Positions 34,361-43,750 of a stretch of 64,000 nucleotides of DNA are shown here, one piece after another. Under the pieces are notes generated by a model. It was not told the DNA's origin, searched no databases, and was given only the letters and a program-made list of their open reading frames with translations. Positions within the stretch are counted from its first letter, which is position 1; the number at the start of each line of letters is the position of its first letter. A program made the translations under genes and the position numbers. Origin of the DNA: Nitrospiraceae bacterium (GTDB lineage: Bacteria > Nitrospirota > Thermodesulfovibrionia > UBA6902); contig CP070632.1 of the NCBI GenBank assembly GCA_020356065.1, positions 766,656-830,655 of the forward strand, read 5' to 3'.

Positions 34361-34881
34361 CTCTGTTCACCTCCACGATAAATCAATTGTGCGAAAAGTA
34401 TGCCGCCGGCAAAAAAACAGACCACAACGATAAGACCGCTGACTGCCAGCTGGACCATGGCACCCAGACCATAACCGCTCGGGCAGCCTCCAGCCAGCCG
34501 GGCTCCGAACATTAGGATAATGCCACCCAGAAAAGCAAAGGCCCCCCTTTTTACCGGACTTGATCCAAACCGGGCAGACCACATGTCAGGAACAGATTTT
34601 ATTTGAAAACTCCCGTCCTGTTTTGAAGAAATAAATGATCCGATCAGTATGCCCAGGACCATCATAACCTGCCAGTCTACCTTTGGAGCAAACCATTTAA
34701 AATAAGTAATACCCTCTACTCGAGCCGGGGAAAAAAGCTGCTCTATATAACCGCTGACCCGGACAAAGCATGTGGAAGCTCCAAAATAATTGCCGGCGAT
34801 CAATGCAGAGAGAATAATAACACCTCCGGTTAATGCTCCGGCAAGATAGGGACTCCATCCGCCATTATTTTTATCATTCAT
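34357..34881 (-). CDS. YeeE/YedE (TsuA-like) sulfur transport subunit, N-terminal half
   Basis: About 174 residues with hydrophobic helices and the half-motif ARLAGGCPSGYGLGAMVQLAVSG. The ATG at 34881 has GGAGG 8 nt upstream; 34896 would place that site inside the gene. It precedes the second half with an ATGA overlap, consistent with a two-subunit transporter. The gene is divergent from a sigma-54 activator with cysteine-rich PAS domains, about 170 bp away. Confidence 0.85.
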   Translation of the reverse strand: MNDKNNGGWSPYLAGALTGGVIILSALIAGNYFGASTCFVRVSGYIEQLFSPARVEGITYFKWFAPKVDWQVMMVLGILIGSFISSKQDGSFQIKSVPDMWSARFGSSPVKRGAFAFLGGIILMFGARLAGGCPSGYGLGAMVQLAVSGLIVVVCFFAGGILFAQLIYRGGEQR

Positions 34882-34907
34882 AACCTTGACCTCCATATTT
34901 CTTGATA

Positions 34908-34917
34908 TTATCGATAA
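34908..34917. promoter_or_regulatory. palindrome TTATCGATAA in the divergent region
   Basis: A perfect 10-bp palindrome lies between the divergent transporter and regulator genes, followed by AACGTTATATATATA. It could be an operator or part of a promoter; this rests on position only. Confidence 0.25.
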
Positions 34918-35048
34918 CGTTATATATATAAATATACAGCATTTAACAGGAAGTGCAAAAGCAATTAGTATGCCAGTTTCGGATGCTGTATCCTGTCTCT
35001 GTCGTGAATTGTGGTAGAATAAAACAATTCAGCTTAACGAGGTTTGTT

Positions 35049-36833
35049 TTGAAAAGGCATAAAAATCAAAAAGGTTCTACCCGAATTTCAAAGAGTCTAA
35101 AGGGCAGAAATTTTCATCCTGCAATTCTTGAAAGCATTGCAGAGGGGATTGTTGTTATCGGACTGGACCGAAAGATCATTTTTGTGAATAAAATGGCAAG
35201 AGACCTGATAGGAATCCGGAATGAAGCCCCTGAAGGCAAGCCCTGCAGCGAAGTGATAAGGACAGATCTCTGTGATACATGTCCTGTTGAATCATATGAA
35301 GGGAATGAAAGCTGCGCTTCTTATTTGATGAATATTCATCTTTACAGGAATGACACTGAGTCAATTCCTCTTTGTCTGAATGTTGCACCACTGCATGATG
35401 AAAAAGGCGAGGTTGCCGGTTTTATCGAGAACTTCCGACCGATGAGTGAAGCTGTGAAGGCCATTGAATCGCTAAAGCAGACCAATGTGGTTCTGGCCCA
35501 GGAAAAAGATAAAGTTGATTCGATCATCGAGAGTCTTGCCGATGGAGTATTTACGGTGGATAAGCAGCTCAGGATAAAAAGCTTTAACAAAGGCATGGAA
35601 ATTCTTACCGGTCTCAAAGAATCGGACGTAACCGGATTAACTTGCAAAGAGGTGCTGAGCGCTGATAACTGTGAAGGTAATTGTCCTTTTGCTCATACAC
35701 TGAGAATGGGGTATGGTATCGCAAATGTGAAAGAACGCATATCCAGTCAGGGTGGTGATACAGTGCCTGTATTTATGAGTACTGCGTTTCTTAAGAATGA
35801 ATCCGGAGAAAATGATCTGATTGCAACAGTTAAGGATTTATCCGAGATTGAAAGACTGAGAAGAGACATGAATGAGAGATATCAGCTTTCAAATATTATA
35901 GGAAAAAGCAGCCAGATGCAGCAGATCTTTGAACTGATTGAGGTGCTTGGTGATGCCGATTGCGCCATTCTTGTAGAGGGTGAAAGCGGCACAGGGAAGG
36001 AACTGGCTTCAAGGGCAATCCATCATGAAAGCCATAGACGAAGCAAGCCCTTTATCAAAGTCAATTGCAGTGCAATTGTTGAAGGTCTTTTTGAAAGTGA
36101 ACTTTTTGGCCATGTTAAAGGGGCTTTCAGTGGGGCCATTAAGAACAAGGCCGGCAAATTTGAGATTGCACATCAGGGAACAATCTTTCTTGATGAAATT
36201 GCAGATATGCCCATATCTTTACAGCCAAAACTGTTACGTGTATTACAGGACAAGGAGTTTGAGAGGGTAGGGGACAATAAAACGAGAAAGGTTGACGTGA
36301 GGATAATTGCGGCAACCAATAAGCGACTCATTGAAGAGGTTGAAGCAGGCAGATTCAGAAAGGACCTTTACTACAGGCTATGCGTTGTGCCACTGGTCAT
36401 GCCTGCATTGAGAGACAGAAAAGAAGACATTCCTCTGCTGGTCAATCACTTTCTGGAGAAGTGCCATATAAATAATCCGAACAGGCCAAAGGTCACTGAT
36501 GTTACCCCTTCTGCTCTTACCGCCATTCTGGATTATGACTGGCCAGGAAACATAAGGGAACTTGAAAATGCGATAGAGCATGCCTATATTCGAACAAGAA
36601 GTGATATGATTGACAGAGACTCACTTCCGGAATCAATTACGGGCAGTACAGGAATAAAAAGCCACTCAATTGAGTTCGATGATACAACGGTAACAATAAA
36701 CATGATTCAGCGGCACTACATAGATGAGCTCATGAAGAAATACAACGGCAATAAATCACTGGTTGCGAAAGATCTTGGGATAAGCCGGACCACCCTCTGG
36801 AGACGACTTAAGGAAGCAGCTTCAAAACATTAA
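35049..36833 (+). CDS. sigma-54-dependent activator with two cysteine-containing PAS domains
   Basis: Transcriptional activator of about 594 residues. The first PAS domain has PCSEVIRTDLCDTCPVES and the second CKEVLSADNCEGNCPFA; such cysteine sets may bind metal, haem or an Fe-S centre (inferred). The AAA+ domain has GESGTGKE, the sigma-54-contact loop GAFSGA, LDEIADMP and a Fis-type C-terminal helix-turn-helix (NKSLVAKDLGISRTTLWRRL). The TTG at 35049 follows GAGG with 6 nt spacing; an upstream GTG at 34953 is less likely. Neighbouring targets are the sulfur transporter and the porin operon downstream. Confidence 0.88.
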   Translation: MKRHKNQKGSTRISKSLKGRNFHPAILESIAEGIVVIGLDRKIIFVNKMARDLIGIRNEAPEGKPCSEVIRTDLCDTCPVESYEGNESCASYLMNIHLYRNDTESIPLCLNVAPLHDEKGEVAGFIENFRPMSEAVKAIESLKQTNVVLAQEKDKVDSIIESLADGVFTVDKQLRIKSFNKGMEILTGLKESDVTGLTCKEVLSADNCEGNCPFAHTLRMGYGIANVKERISSQGGDTVPVFMSTAFLKNESGENDLIATVKDLSEIERLRRDMNERYQLSNIIGKSSQMQQIFELIEVLGDADCAILVEGESGTGKELASRAIHHESHRRSKPFIKVNCSAIVEGLFESELFGHVKGAFSGAIKNKAGKFEIAHQGTIFLDEIADMPISLQPKLLRVLQDKEFERVGDNKTRKVDVRIIAATNKRLIEEVEAGRFRKDLYYRLCVVPLVMPALRDRKEDIPLLVNHFLEKCHINNPNRPKVTDVTPSALTAILDYDWPGNIRELENAIEHAYIRTRSDMIDRDSLPESITGSTGIKSHSIEFDDTTVTINMIQRHYIDELMKKYNGNKSLVAKDLGISRTTLWRRLKEAASKH

Positions 36834-36854
36834 AATGTATCAACATGAAACATG

Positions 36855-36878
36855 TCTGTTTCAATATCTGTTTCAATA
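36855..36878 (+). promoter_or_regulatory. tandem direct repeat TCTGTTTCAATA x2, candidate activator sites
   Basis: Two exact 12-bp copies lie end to end, 112-135 bp upstream of the -24 element at 36990. A related half-site (TTTCAATATC) occurs at 36961 and TTGAATA at 36902. The position suits an upstream activating sequence for an NtrC-type regulator. Confidence 0.5.
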
Positions 36879-36953
36879 GTGATTCAAATTGGAACACTTT
36901 TTTGAATACATATTTTAATTTTCCCGCCTTAACGTCCTTATCTAGTTAATAAT

Positions 36954-36966
36954 TTGAATATTTCAA
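36954..36966. promoter_or_regulatory. palindrome TTGAATATTTCAA
   Basis: A perfect inverted repeat (TTGAA-TAT-TTCAA) whose arms match the TTTCAATA units of the tandem repeat upstream. It lies 24 bp before the -24 element. Confidence 0.45.
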
Positions 36967-36989
36967 TATCTTGCATGGTGGATTCTGTA

Positions 36990-37004
36990 TGGCATAGTAA
37001 TTGC
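36990..37004 (+). promoter_or_regulatory. sigma-54 promoter (TGGCATAGTAATTGC)
   Basis: TGGCAT and TTGC have the exact -24/-12 spacing, one mismatch from the consensus core. Transcription would start near 37016, about 208 bp before the DUF302-like gene. An AAA+ sigma-54 activator is encoded immediately upstream. Confidence 0.65.
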
Positions 37005-37223
37005 GATTGATTTTAATTATTATACAGCCAATTATCTAATATACTTCCCCAGCCGCAAGCGGACAGGGGATTAATCCAATCTTTGCATGTAAGCAGGGCC
37101 AGACACGGGGAATTGAATTTCAGTAATTGAGTAAATTTTTTTTCCTATTAAACAGTATTAACAAGATAAATTCTGTTTGATATTATCTTTATGAATTCGG
37201 GAATAACATTATAAGGAGACTGT

Positions 37224-38207
37224 ATGAAGTCATTGATGCTAACCATCATAGTATTATTGATTATCGTTTCACCAGTATCTGCTGATGAAAAATACGGGGT
37301 GTATATCAAAGTCGTTGAAAAGGTCCAGGGCAGTTTTGATGAAGTCAGCAGCGTGGTTGAAGAAGGACTTAAAAAGAGTGGATGGAAAATTCTCGGGTCT
37401 CATGATACAGGGGTGCCTGAGAAATGTGGTTTCCGTTCCAGGGCCATCTATTTCAGCTCTGAAGAATATGCAGTATCGATTTTAAAAAATGGTGTAAACG
37501 CGGTATTTGCCTTACCTTTAAGGGCTGGCATTTACGAGGATGAAAAGGGGATTAATATAACGATAGTTAATCCGCCATCAATAAAAAGGACCATCATCGA
37601 TGAAACAGGAATGGATGAGTATTCACTTGCCATTGCAAAGGCTATAGTTGAAACTATAGCAGGCTCAGTGAACGGAGATGTTGTGAATGAGCAGGCAGGA
37701 CAGATAAGAAAGAGAGGGAAGATCGGCGGCATGGGCGGTGGAGACTTCCTGAACAAAATTGATGAGATTCGGTCTTTTCCAAACAGCAGTGAGTCAACAT
37801 TAAGGCAGATAGCAGAGAAAGTCAAAGGTGCTATTCTCCGGAATGATATGGAGTGGAAGCTGATGTACAGTTACGACCTTACCGACAGGGGAGCCGTAAT
37901 TTATGGGGTAACCAAGACAGGGACTGAAGGAAAGGCATTCAGCATAGCCGGTGAAAAGAGGGTGTCTGACTCCAATAACTGTCCCGGAATAGACCATGTG
38001 GCTGCCTTTCCCATTGAAGTGGTTGTATATAAAGAGGGGGAACGGGTCAGGGTAGTTCTTATGGATGAGATGTACAGGATGAAATTATATTTTGAGGATG
38101 CAGGTATGTGGGCATTCATGAAAAACATGAAAATGCCGGGGCGTATAGAAAAGGAAATAATTGACGTAGTTTCTTCAGGGCTTGACAAGCAGGATCAATC
38201 AATATAA
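37224..38207 (+). CDS. exported protein with two DUF302-like halves
   Basis: A 327-residue protein with a clear signal peptide (LTIIVLLIIVSPVSA). The first half ends in VFALPLRAGIYEDEKGINI and the second contains AAFPIEVVVYKEGERVRVVLMDEMYRMKLYF. Both resemble the LPLRVLVYEDEKG-type signature of DUF302 proteins. A glycine-rich linker (GKIGGMGGGDF) joins them. The biochemical role is unknown. GGAG precedes the ATG. It is 55 bp upstream of a FadL-type porin and probably cotranscribed from the sigma-54 promoter. Confidence 0.72.
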   Translation: MKSLMLTIIVLLIIVSPVSADEKYGVYIKVVEKVQGSFDEVSSVVEEGLKKSGWKILGSHDTGVPEKCGFRSRAIYFSSEEYAVSILKNGVNAVFALPLRAGIYEDEKGINITIVNPPSIKRTIIDETGMDEYSLAIAKAIVETIAGSVNGDVVNEQAGQIRKRGKIGGMGGGDFLNKIDEIRSFPNSSESTLRQIAEKVKGAILRNDMEWKLMYSYDLTDRGAVIYGVTKTGTEGKAFSIAGEKRVSDSNNCPGIDHVAAFPIEVVVYKEGERVRVVLMDEMYRMKLYFEDAGMWAFMKNMKMPGRIEKEIIDVVSSGLDKQDQSI

Positions 38208-38262
38208 ATTCATGTACATATACATAACCGGTATGTGCAAACACGATAAGGAGGAGAGGTTT

Positions 38263-39531
38263 ATGAAAGTTTTTAGAAGTTTCGTTATATGTCTTGCTGC
38301 GTTGGCACTGCTACTTGGTATTGTTTCCGTATCATATGCCACAAACGGGTATTATGCAAATGGATATAGTGTACAGAATAAGGGGCTCGCTGGAGCAGGA
38401 ACAGCACTTCCTCTTGATACCATTGCTACTGCGGCTAATCCAGCCGGAATGGTATGGATCGGCAGTCGTGCTGATTTTGCACTTACCTTATTTAATCCGA
38501 ACAGAGAGTATACTATAACTGGCAATCCATCAATGATGCCTGGCACATTTGGTCTGGCGCCCGGCACAGTCAAAAGTGACTCCAAGTGGTTCGTTATACC
38601 TTCATTAGGTTACAACCGAATGATGAATGAGGACTATTCCTTAGGAATTTCTCTTTATGGAAATGGGGGAATGAACACTGATTATGATACGAACACTTTT
38701 TTTGGAACGACTCCAACTGGAGTTGATCTTGCACAGTTGTTCGTAGTTCCTACCTATGCAAGAAAGCTGAATGCTAAACACTCAATCGGATTAAGCCCTA
38801 TCATCGCTTACCAGAGATTTGAAGCAAAGGGGCTTCAGGCTTTTGCAGGATTTTCAAGTGATGGGACAAATCTTACCAATAAAGACCACGATAATTCATT
38901 TGGTTATGGGGGTAGGATAGGCTATCTGGGAGAAGTTTATCAGGGTGTATTTATAGGAGCTACTTATCAGACAAAGATATATATGAGTGAGTTTGATGAT
39001 TATGCAGGTCTTTTCGCTGAACAGGGGGATTTTGACATACCGGCAAACTGGAGTGTCGGTCTTTCTGTTGAAGCAACACCTGAAATAACCATTGCCCTTG
39101 ATGTACAGCAAATTCTTTACAGTGATATAAAATCAATCAATAATCCTTTTTTACCTAATTTGCAGACAGCATTACTCGGAAACGACGGTGGTGCCGGATT
39201 TGGCTGGGAAGATACATTGATCGTTAAAGTAGGCGTTCAATGGCAGGCAGCTCAGGAATGGATAGTGAGAGCAGGTTACTCTTATGGCGAACAGCCTATT
39301 CCTGATTCTGAAGTAATGTTTAATATTATTGCTCCCGGAGTAATAAAGCACCATATTACTGCGGGATGTACAAAGAAGATAGGCAAAAACCAGGAAGTGC
39401 ATCTGGCAGTGATGCATGCCTTTGAAAATGACGTTTCCAGTGCCAATCCTCTTGAAGTGCCAGGACAGCAGACTATAAAACTGACCATGAACCAGTGGGA
39501 GTATACAGCAGGGTATTCCTGGAAATTCTAG
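38263..39531 (+). CDS. FadL/TodX-family outer membrane transport protein
   Basis: Barrel protein of 422 residues for uptake of hydrophobic compounds such as fatty acids or aromatics. The signal peptide ends at SYA. The plug region NGYYANGYSVQNKGLAGAGTALP and ATAANPAGM are classical. The chain ends YTAGYSWKF with the C-terminal Phe needed for BAM. The ATG at 38263 has GGAGGAG upstream; the frame open from 38182 overlaps the previous gene. A bidirectional terminator follows. Confidence 0.9.
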   Translation: MKVFRSFVICLAALALLLGIVSVSYATNGYYANGYSVQNKGLAGAGTALPLDTIATAANPAGMVWIGSRADFALTLFNPNREYTITGNPSMMPGTFGLAPGTVKSDSKWFVIPSLGYNRMMNEDYSLGISLYGNGGMNTDYDTNTFFGTTPTGVDLAQLFVVPTYARKLNAKHSIGLSPIIAYQRFEAKGLQAFAGFSSDGTNLTNKDHDNSFGYGGRIGYLGEVYQGVFIGATYQTKIYMSEFDDYAGLFAEQGDFDIPANWSVGLSVEATPEITIALDVQQILYSDIKSINNPFLPNLQTALLGNDGGAGFGWEDTLIVKVGVQWQAAQEWIVRAGYSYGEQPIPDSEVMFNIIAPGVIKHHITAGCTKKIGKNQEVHLAVMHAFENDVSSANPLEVPGQQTIKLTMNQWEYTAGYSWKF

Positions 39532-39580
39532 TCCTGCTTATTCATAAATGATTTGAAAAAAAATTCAAACCGACTGAATA

Positions 39581-39612
39581 AAAAAGGCCTCCCTTCTGAA
39601 GGAGGCCTTTTT
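39581..39612. terminator. bidirectional Rho-independent terminator
   Basis: A perfect 12-bp stem (AAAAAGGCCTCC/GGAGGCCTTTTT) with an 8-nt loop lies between the convergent porin and kinase genes. A and T runs on both sides allow termination in either direction. Confidence 0.92.
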
Positions 39613-39620
39613 AAATAATG

Positions 39621-40958
39621 TTATTTTGGAAGAATAAAATAAAAGTTATTTCCGTATTGTGTCGCCTCATAGCCTACTGTTCCCCCATGGATCTCAATAG
39701 CATTTTTTATGAATGACAGTCCATGCCCTGTACCCGGCTGGGTGGTAACATTACTTCCCCTGAACTCCTCGTTAAATAACCTGTGTCTTTCCTCAGGTGA
39801 TATATGGGCACCTGTACTGAAGACATTGAATTTGACCCCGTCCTTTTGAGGTCCGAAAAAGTCCTTAATGATTTCATGTCCGTATGAAATATATTTCTTG
39901 GTCTCTCCAGATTCGAGGATCACATCCTGTGTGTATTTCACTGCATTTGAGAACAGATTTGCGTATACCTGTGCGATCAGACCTACGTCAACAACAGTAA
40001 TTATTTCCGATTCAGGAATGCCGCTGCTTTTGTTGTCGACAGATATTCCCATTCTCTTCATCTGTTCCATATAGCGATCCAGCTGAGGCTGGATAACATC
40101 TTTTTTCATATTGCAGGGTTTTGTCCTTGGAGTAAGTCTTCCCTGGTCAAAATGACTTTTCCGAAAAAGGGTCTCGATAAACAGACTCATGTTAATATAG
40201 TGTTTCTCGATATTTTCCAGTTCCCGTTTCAGGCCATGGTTAATGTCTTTGAGCTCTTCCGAAAAGTCCTGCATACATTTGCTGTCACACATCCCTGCTG
40301 CGGATTTTTCATTAAAAGTCTTTCCCATCTCGATATTCTTCTCGATTTTCCTCCTCAGGCCTCTGAGAAACAGCTTATAAACCATATTTGGCACTATTAT
40401 GTTGTGCTCAATGTCAGCAACAAGTGATTTGATGAACCTGAGGTGTTCGATATTCTTCTGGATAAGAAACTTGTTATGAAGTTTAAAACCGATACGGTTT
40501 GCATATTTTTCAAAGAACAGCTCTTTATGTGTGTCTGTATTCATTAAAGGATGAATGACCAGCAGGCCGAGGACATCGTCTGTGACCTCAAAGGGAAGTT
40601 GTTCAATAAGCGGCTCTTTCCCCCGAATCGTCAATACCAGGCTGTTATTGCCTGCCATGTAGGGATGATCACGCGGCATAATGTCATCAGGTGGAGGTGA
40701 GTTCAGATCTCTGGTTTCGCCTTCGGTCTTTGCTGCAAGGGACATTTTATGATGTTTGGGATCGACCAGATACAGGCTTGCATCCAAATTAAAAAACCCT
40801 TTTGGAATGGCAACGCACAGATTATAAAAATCCTCAAGACCGCCAAATTCCTGAGACAGATCAAAAAAAGTTTTCAGGGCGTTATTTTCCTGATCAGTGA
40901 AATTGTACTGCTGATAATCCCTTTTCTTTGTCTCGATGCGTTCAACTATACGATTCAT
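39621..40958 (-). CDS. GAF-type sensor histidine kinase (soluble)
   Basis: A 445-residue protein without membrane helices. The N-terminal part (about 30-190) resembles a GAF domain. The likely phospho-acceptor is SLVADIEHNI, followed by long helices. The C-terminal ATPase region has LFSNAVKYT (N box) and GTGHGLSFIKNAIEIHGG (G box). Cysteines in MCDSKC sit in the helical linker. No response regulator is adjacent, so the output is unknown. Confidence 0.82.
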   Translation of the reverse strand: MNRIVERIETKKRDYQQYNFTDQENNALKTFFDLSQEFGGLEDFYNLCVAIPKGFFNLDASLYLVDPKHHKMSLAAKTEGETRDLNSPPPDDIMPRDHPYMAGNNSLVLTIRGKEPLIEQLPFEVTDDVLGLLVIHPLMNTDTHKELFFEKYANRIGFKLHNKFLIQKNIEHLRFIKSLVADIEHNIIVPNMVYKLFLRGLRRKIEKNIEMGKTFNEKSAAGMCDSKCMQDFSEELKDINHGLKRELENIEKHYINMSLFIETLFRKSHFDQGRLTPRTKPCNMKKDVIQPQLDRYMEQMKRMGISVDNKSSGIPESEIITVVDVGLIAQVYANLFSNAVKYTQDVILESGETKKYISYGHEIIKDFFGPQKDGVKFNVFSTGAHISPEERHRLFNEEFRGSNVTTQPGTGHGLSFIKNAIEIHGGTVGYEATQYGNNFYFILPK

Positions 40959-41288
40959 ATGATTAAATCTAATTTTATTACAGAATTATGAATCCCCTGT
41001 TTTAACAAGCGATGCCATAATTGCGAACTCTCATTTTCTGGTTAAACCGCTACAACCATTCTATCATAATTGATTTTTTAAATAAGTCTCTGTCCGGTAT
41101 TATTTTTTATCAGGTGCATCTCCCGTTTAGTTGCAATGAAGGGTTCAGGGAATCGAGGGTTCGAGTCTGCCTATAGGCAGACAGGGATTCAAGTGATATT
41201 ATTTTTTTATTCCTTAATCCCAGGACCCTGAAATCCTTGTCGAAACGATTCGTACCTAGTATTTTTAAGATTATAAAAACCTGCTGAC
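40959..41288. other. intergenic region with a palindromic repeat
   Basis: No gene seen. The notable element is the perfect inverted repeat GTCTGCC-TATA-GGCAGAC (about 41165-41182) inside GGTTCGAGTC...GGGATTC, similar to the GCCTGCC-type arm of dispersed-repeat copy B. Confidence 0.55.
41143..41195. repeat. repeat fragment with GTCTGCC/GGCAGAC palindrome
   Basis: GAAGGGTTCAGGGAATCGAGG and the 18-bp palindrome resemble pieces of the dispersed repeats elsewhere in the window. No tRNA fold could be built around the GGTTCGAGTC string. Confidence 0.45.
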
Positions 41289-41939
41289 TTACTGCAATAA
41301 TACGTAAAGGGCCCCGAGACCGCCGTCACATTGTCTTGCTGATACAAAGGCCACGATATACTTTCTGTATCGTTTTGAGAGCAGTTTGACCACAGCGTCT
41401 TTAAGAACCGGACCTTTTGATGACCGGAGCCCCCGTCCATGAATGATTTTAATGCACTTATTGCCTTTCTTTAATGATTCTCTGAAAAAGAGGTCTACTT
41501 CAAATGCTGCATCCTCAAGAATGACACCATGCAGATCAAGGCAATCCTGTATGGCGTAATGGCCTTTATGCAGTCTGGTAACAATACTGTCTTTATAATC
41601 TTTGTTGATCCATTCTATGTATTCCGGGGTATCAGAGAGACGCACCGGACGCTTGCAGTTAACAATTTCTTCAAGAGCTGCAACCGCTTCAGTGTCCTGC
41701 TGTTTCCCTGTACAGTATTTCATCGCCCTTTTTTTCGGGTTGAGAGGGAGTTTTCTGAACTCCTTGATTTCCAGGACTTCTTTCATTGCATTATCGAACA
41801 TCATTTCATCGCTCAGAGGAGCGGATGTGCCTCTAACAGGCGGCGACGCTTTTTTCTTTTTTTTGTCAATTAACTTTTTAAGGTCCTTGAATGGATGATA
41901 AAAAGAAGGGTCAAAGCTATGATTCTTTTTTGAATTCAT
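41289..41939 (-). CDS. Smr-domain protein
   Basis: A 216-residue protein with a basic, lysine-rich N-terminal half and a C-terminal Smr domain (DCLDLHGVILEDAAFEV, KIIHGRGLRSSKG, DGGLGALYV). Smr domains are nucleases or RNA/DNA-binding modules, found at the C terminus of MutS2 and in stand-alone proteins linked to repair or ribosome rescue. The function here is not determined. Confidence 0.88.
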   Translation of the reverse strand: MNSKKNHSFDPSFYHPFKDLKKLIDKKKKKASPPVRGTSAPLSDEMMFDNAMKEVLEIKEFRKLPLNPKKRAMKYCTGKQQDTEAVAALEEIVNCKRPVRLSDTPEYIEWINKDYKDSIVTRLHKGHYAIQDCLDLHGVILEDAAFEVDLFFRESLKKGNKCIKIIHGRGLRSSKGPVLKDAVVKLLSKRYRKYIVAFVSARQCDGGLGALYVLLQ

Positions 41940-41993
41940 TTTGCCACCAACATGCCATGAACATTACGTTAGCATTAAATTTATGCCTATGAT

Positions 41994-43622
41994 TCAGGCC
42001 TCAAGCGCCTCCCTAGTTAACTGCTCTGCCTTGCCGAATACTGCTTCTTTTCCTTCTTCTGTGCGAGCTTCAATATAGAATCTGACCTTGGGTTCTGTCC
42101 CGGAGGGCCTTATCATGAGCCACGAGCCATCGTCAAATACCAGTTTTGTTCCGTCTACAGTTATCACCTTTACAACTGTCCGGTCGTTACCGTTGATGGT
42201 ACAAATTGCCCCTTCAGGGTATTTATCCCTGATTACTGCAAGTTTCTCTGACAATATTTCCCCGGCAAGTGACCTGTCAACGTCAATTCCTGAACGGTCA
42301 GGAAAATAGTGACCAAATTCCTCCATGATGTCATTTAGATAATCACCAATATTCTTACCGGTAACGGCCATCATCTCTATCGACAGGAGCAGTCCGAACA
42401 GTGCATCTTTCTCCAGCGTATGATTGTATCCTGATATCCCGTCTGATTCTTCAAAGCAGACAATAGCTCTTTCAGCAGCGTTTTTCGTCATGAAAGGTCT
42501 GAAATTCTTAAAGCCCACCTTAGTCTCTTTTATTGGAATTCCCAGTTGTTCTGATATGGCGTTGACCAGATTGCTTGTTCCAACAGACTTCACAGCTATA
42601 CCAGAGATCCCTTTATGCACATGAAGAAAATGGAGGGCCATGGCACCAAAATAGTTCATAGGTATCTGCATATTCTGATCCGCATATCGAATCCGGTCAC
42701 CATCAGGGTCCATGATGATCCCGAGTCGTAAAGCAGCACTGCTTTTATGTAATGCTTCTTCAACTCCTTTCATATTAACTTCTGAGGGCTCTGGCGCAAT
42801 ACCGCCAAACAGCACATCATCTTCGGTCCTGAGGTATCTGATTTTAATGCTTTCGCCTATAATTCTCTGTATTCTGTTTCTTGTTGCACCGTGTACATTG
42901 TCAATGCAGATAAAGCAGTCCTGTCTGTCGAGAAAATCTTTAATTTTTTGAAGATCAATCGTTTTCCTGTCATCTATAAATTTTATATACAGGTCTGTCG
43001 GGTCAATCTGTTCAACCCCTGAAGGTCCAGTCTTTTCCATGACCGGTGATGTGGCCATCATTCCATTTGCAATCATTTCAATCCTTGTGGTGATCTCAGG
43101 CCCTGCAGGACCGCCGTCCGAAGGATTAAATTTAAAACCGCCATAGTTTGCCGGGTTATGAGAGGGGGTAAGATTAATGGAACATGCCGCCTGCAGCATT
43201 TCGATAGCCGCAGAAAATTCAGGTGTCACTGCCTCGCCTGTGTACCATGTCCTGATGCCATGTTTCTGGAGTAATCCAATAACTTCCATTGCAAAATCAG
43301 GCCCAAGAAAACGGTTGTCATGACCCACAATTACTCCTCGGCTTTTTATTTCATCAAACCCTGACACGCCCATCGCCTTCATAACCGGGGGATCACTTTC
43401 CTTAAACATTTCAATGATGGCAGACGTAACAATGCGAATATTATTAAATGTATAGTCAGTGCCGATTTCACCTCTCCATCCTGATGTGCCAAATACGACC
43501 TTGATCGGATCCTTGTTTTCGTAGGCAAATTTCTCTATGACAGACAGCAGATGTCTGTTCGCATCGACATCATTGAGAATTGTCTTCCAGCATGCAGCAG
43601 CATTCTCAAATTCCTGGGTCAT
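41994..43622 (-). CDS. phosphoglucomutase/phosphomannomutase family protein
   Basis: Alpha-D-phosphohexomutase of 542 residues. The phosphoserine loop is NLTPSHNPANYGGFKF, metal binding is DPDGDR, the sugar-binding segment is CFEESDGISG and the phosphate-binding loop RPSGTEPKVRFYIEA. It interconverts hexose 1- and 6-phosphates and could feed glucose-1-phosphate to the rhamnose pathway. GGGAGG precedes the ATG. Preference between glucose and mannose is not decided by the sequence. Confidence 0.92.
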   Translation of the reverse strand: MTQEFENAAACWKTILNDVDANRHLLSVIEKFAYENKDPIKVVFGTSGWRGEIGTDYTFNNIRIVTSAIIEMFKESDPPVMKAMGVSGFDEIKSRGVIVGHDNRFLGPDFAMEVIGLLQKHGIRTWYTGEAVTPEFSAAIEMLQAACSINLTPSHNPANYGGFKFNPSDGGPAGPEITTRIEMIANGMMATSPVMEKTGPSGVEQIDPTDLYIKFIDDRKTIDLQKIKDFLDRQDCFICIDNVHGATRNRIQRIIGESIKIRYLRTEDDVLFGGIAPEPSEVNMKGVEEALHKSSAALRLGIIMDPDGDRIRYADQNMQIPMNYFGAMALHFLHVHKGISGIAVKSVGTSNLVNAISEQLGIPIKETKVGFKNFRPFMTKNAAERAIVCFEESDGISGYNHTLEKDALFGLLLSIEMMAVTGKNIGDYLNDIMEEFGHYFPDRSGIDVDRSLAGEILSEKLAVIRDKYPEGAICTINGNDRTVVKVITVDGTKLVFDDGSWLMIRPSGTEPKVRFYIEARTEEGKEAVFGKAEQLTREALEA

Positions 43623-43750
43623 TGTTCCTCCCGGAGGTTGTGATTGGTTTTGATATATATATTATCATATGAAATAGCTGATTTCTCCATGGATAAGAGT
43701 GCAGTGTGAAATTTAGTTTAAAGATTTGAAAGTTTGACAAATAGCTTCTG

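Larger units (their letters stand above)
36834..37223. other. regulatory intergenic region between the activator and the porin operon
   Basis: This 390 bp non-coding stretch holds a tandem 12-bp repeat, a palindrome and a sigma-54-type promoter, each listed separately. The rest is AT-rich. No small gene is evident. Confidence 0.7.

Noticed and set aside
41155-41182. tRNA-like T-arm string GGTTCGAGTC
   Set aside because: No acceptor stem, anticodon arm or CCA end could be built around it; it belongs to a palindromic repeat fragment.
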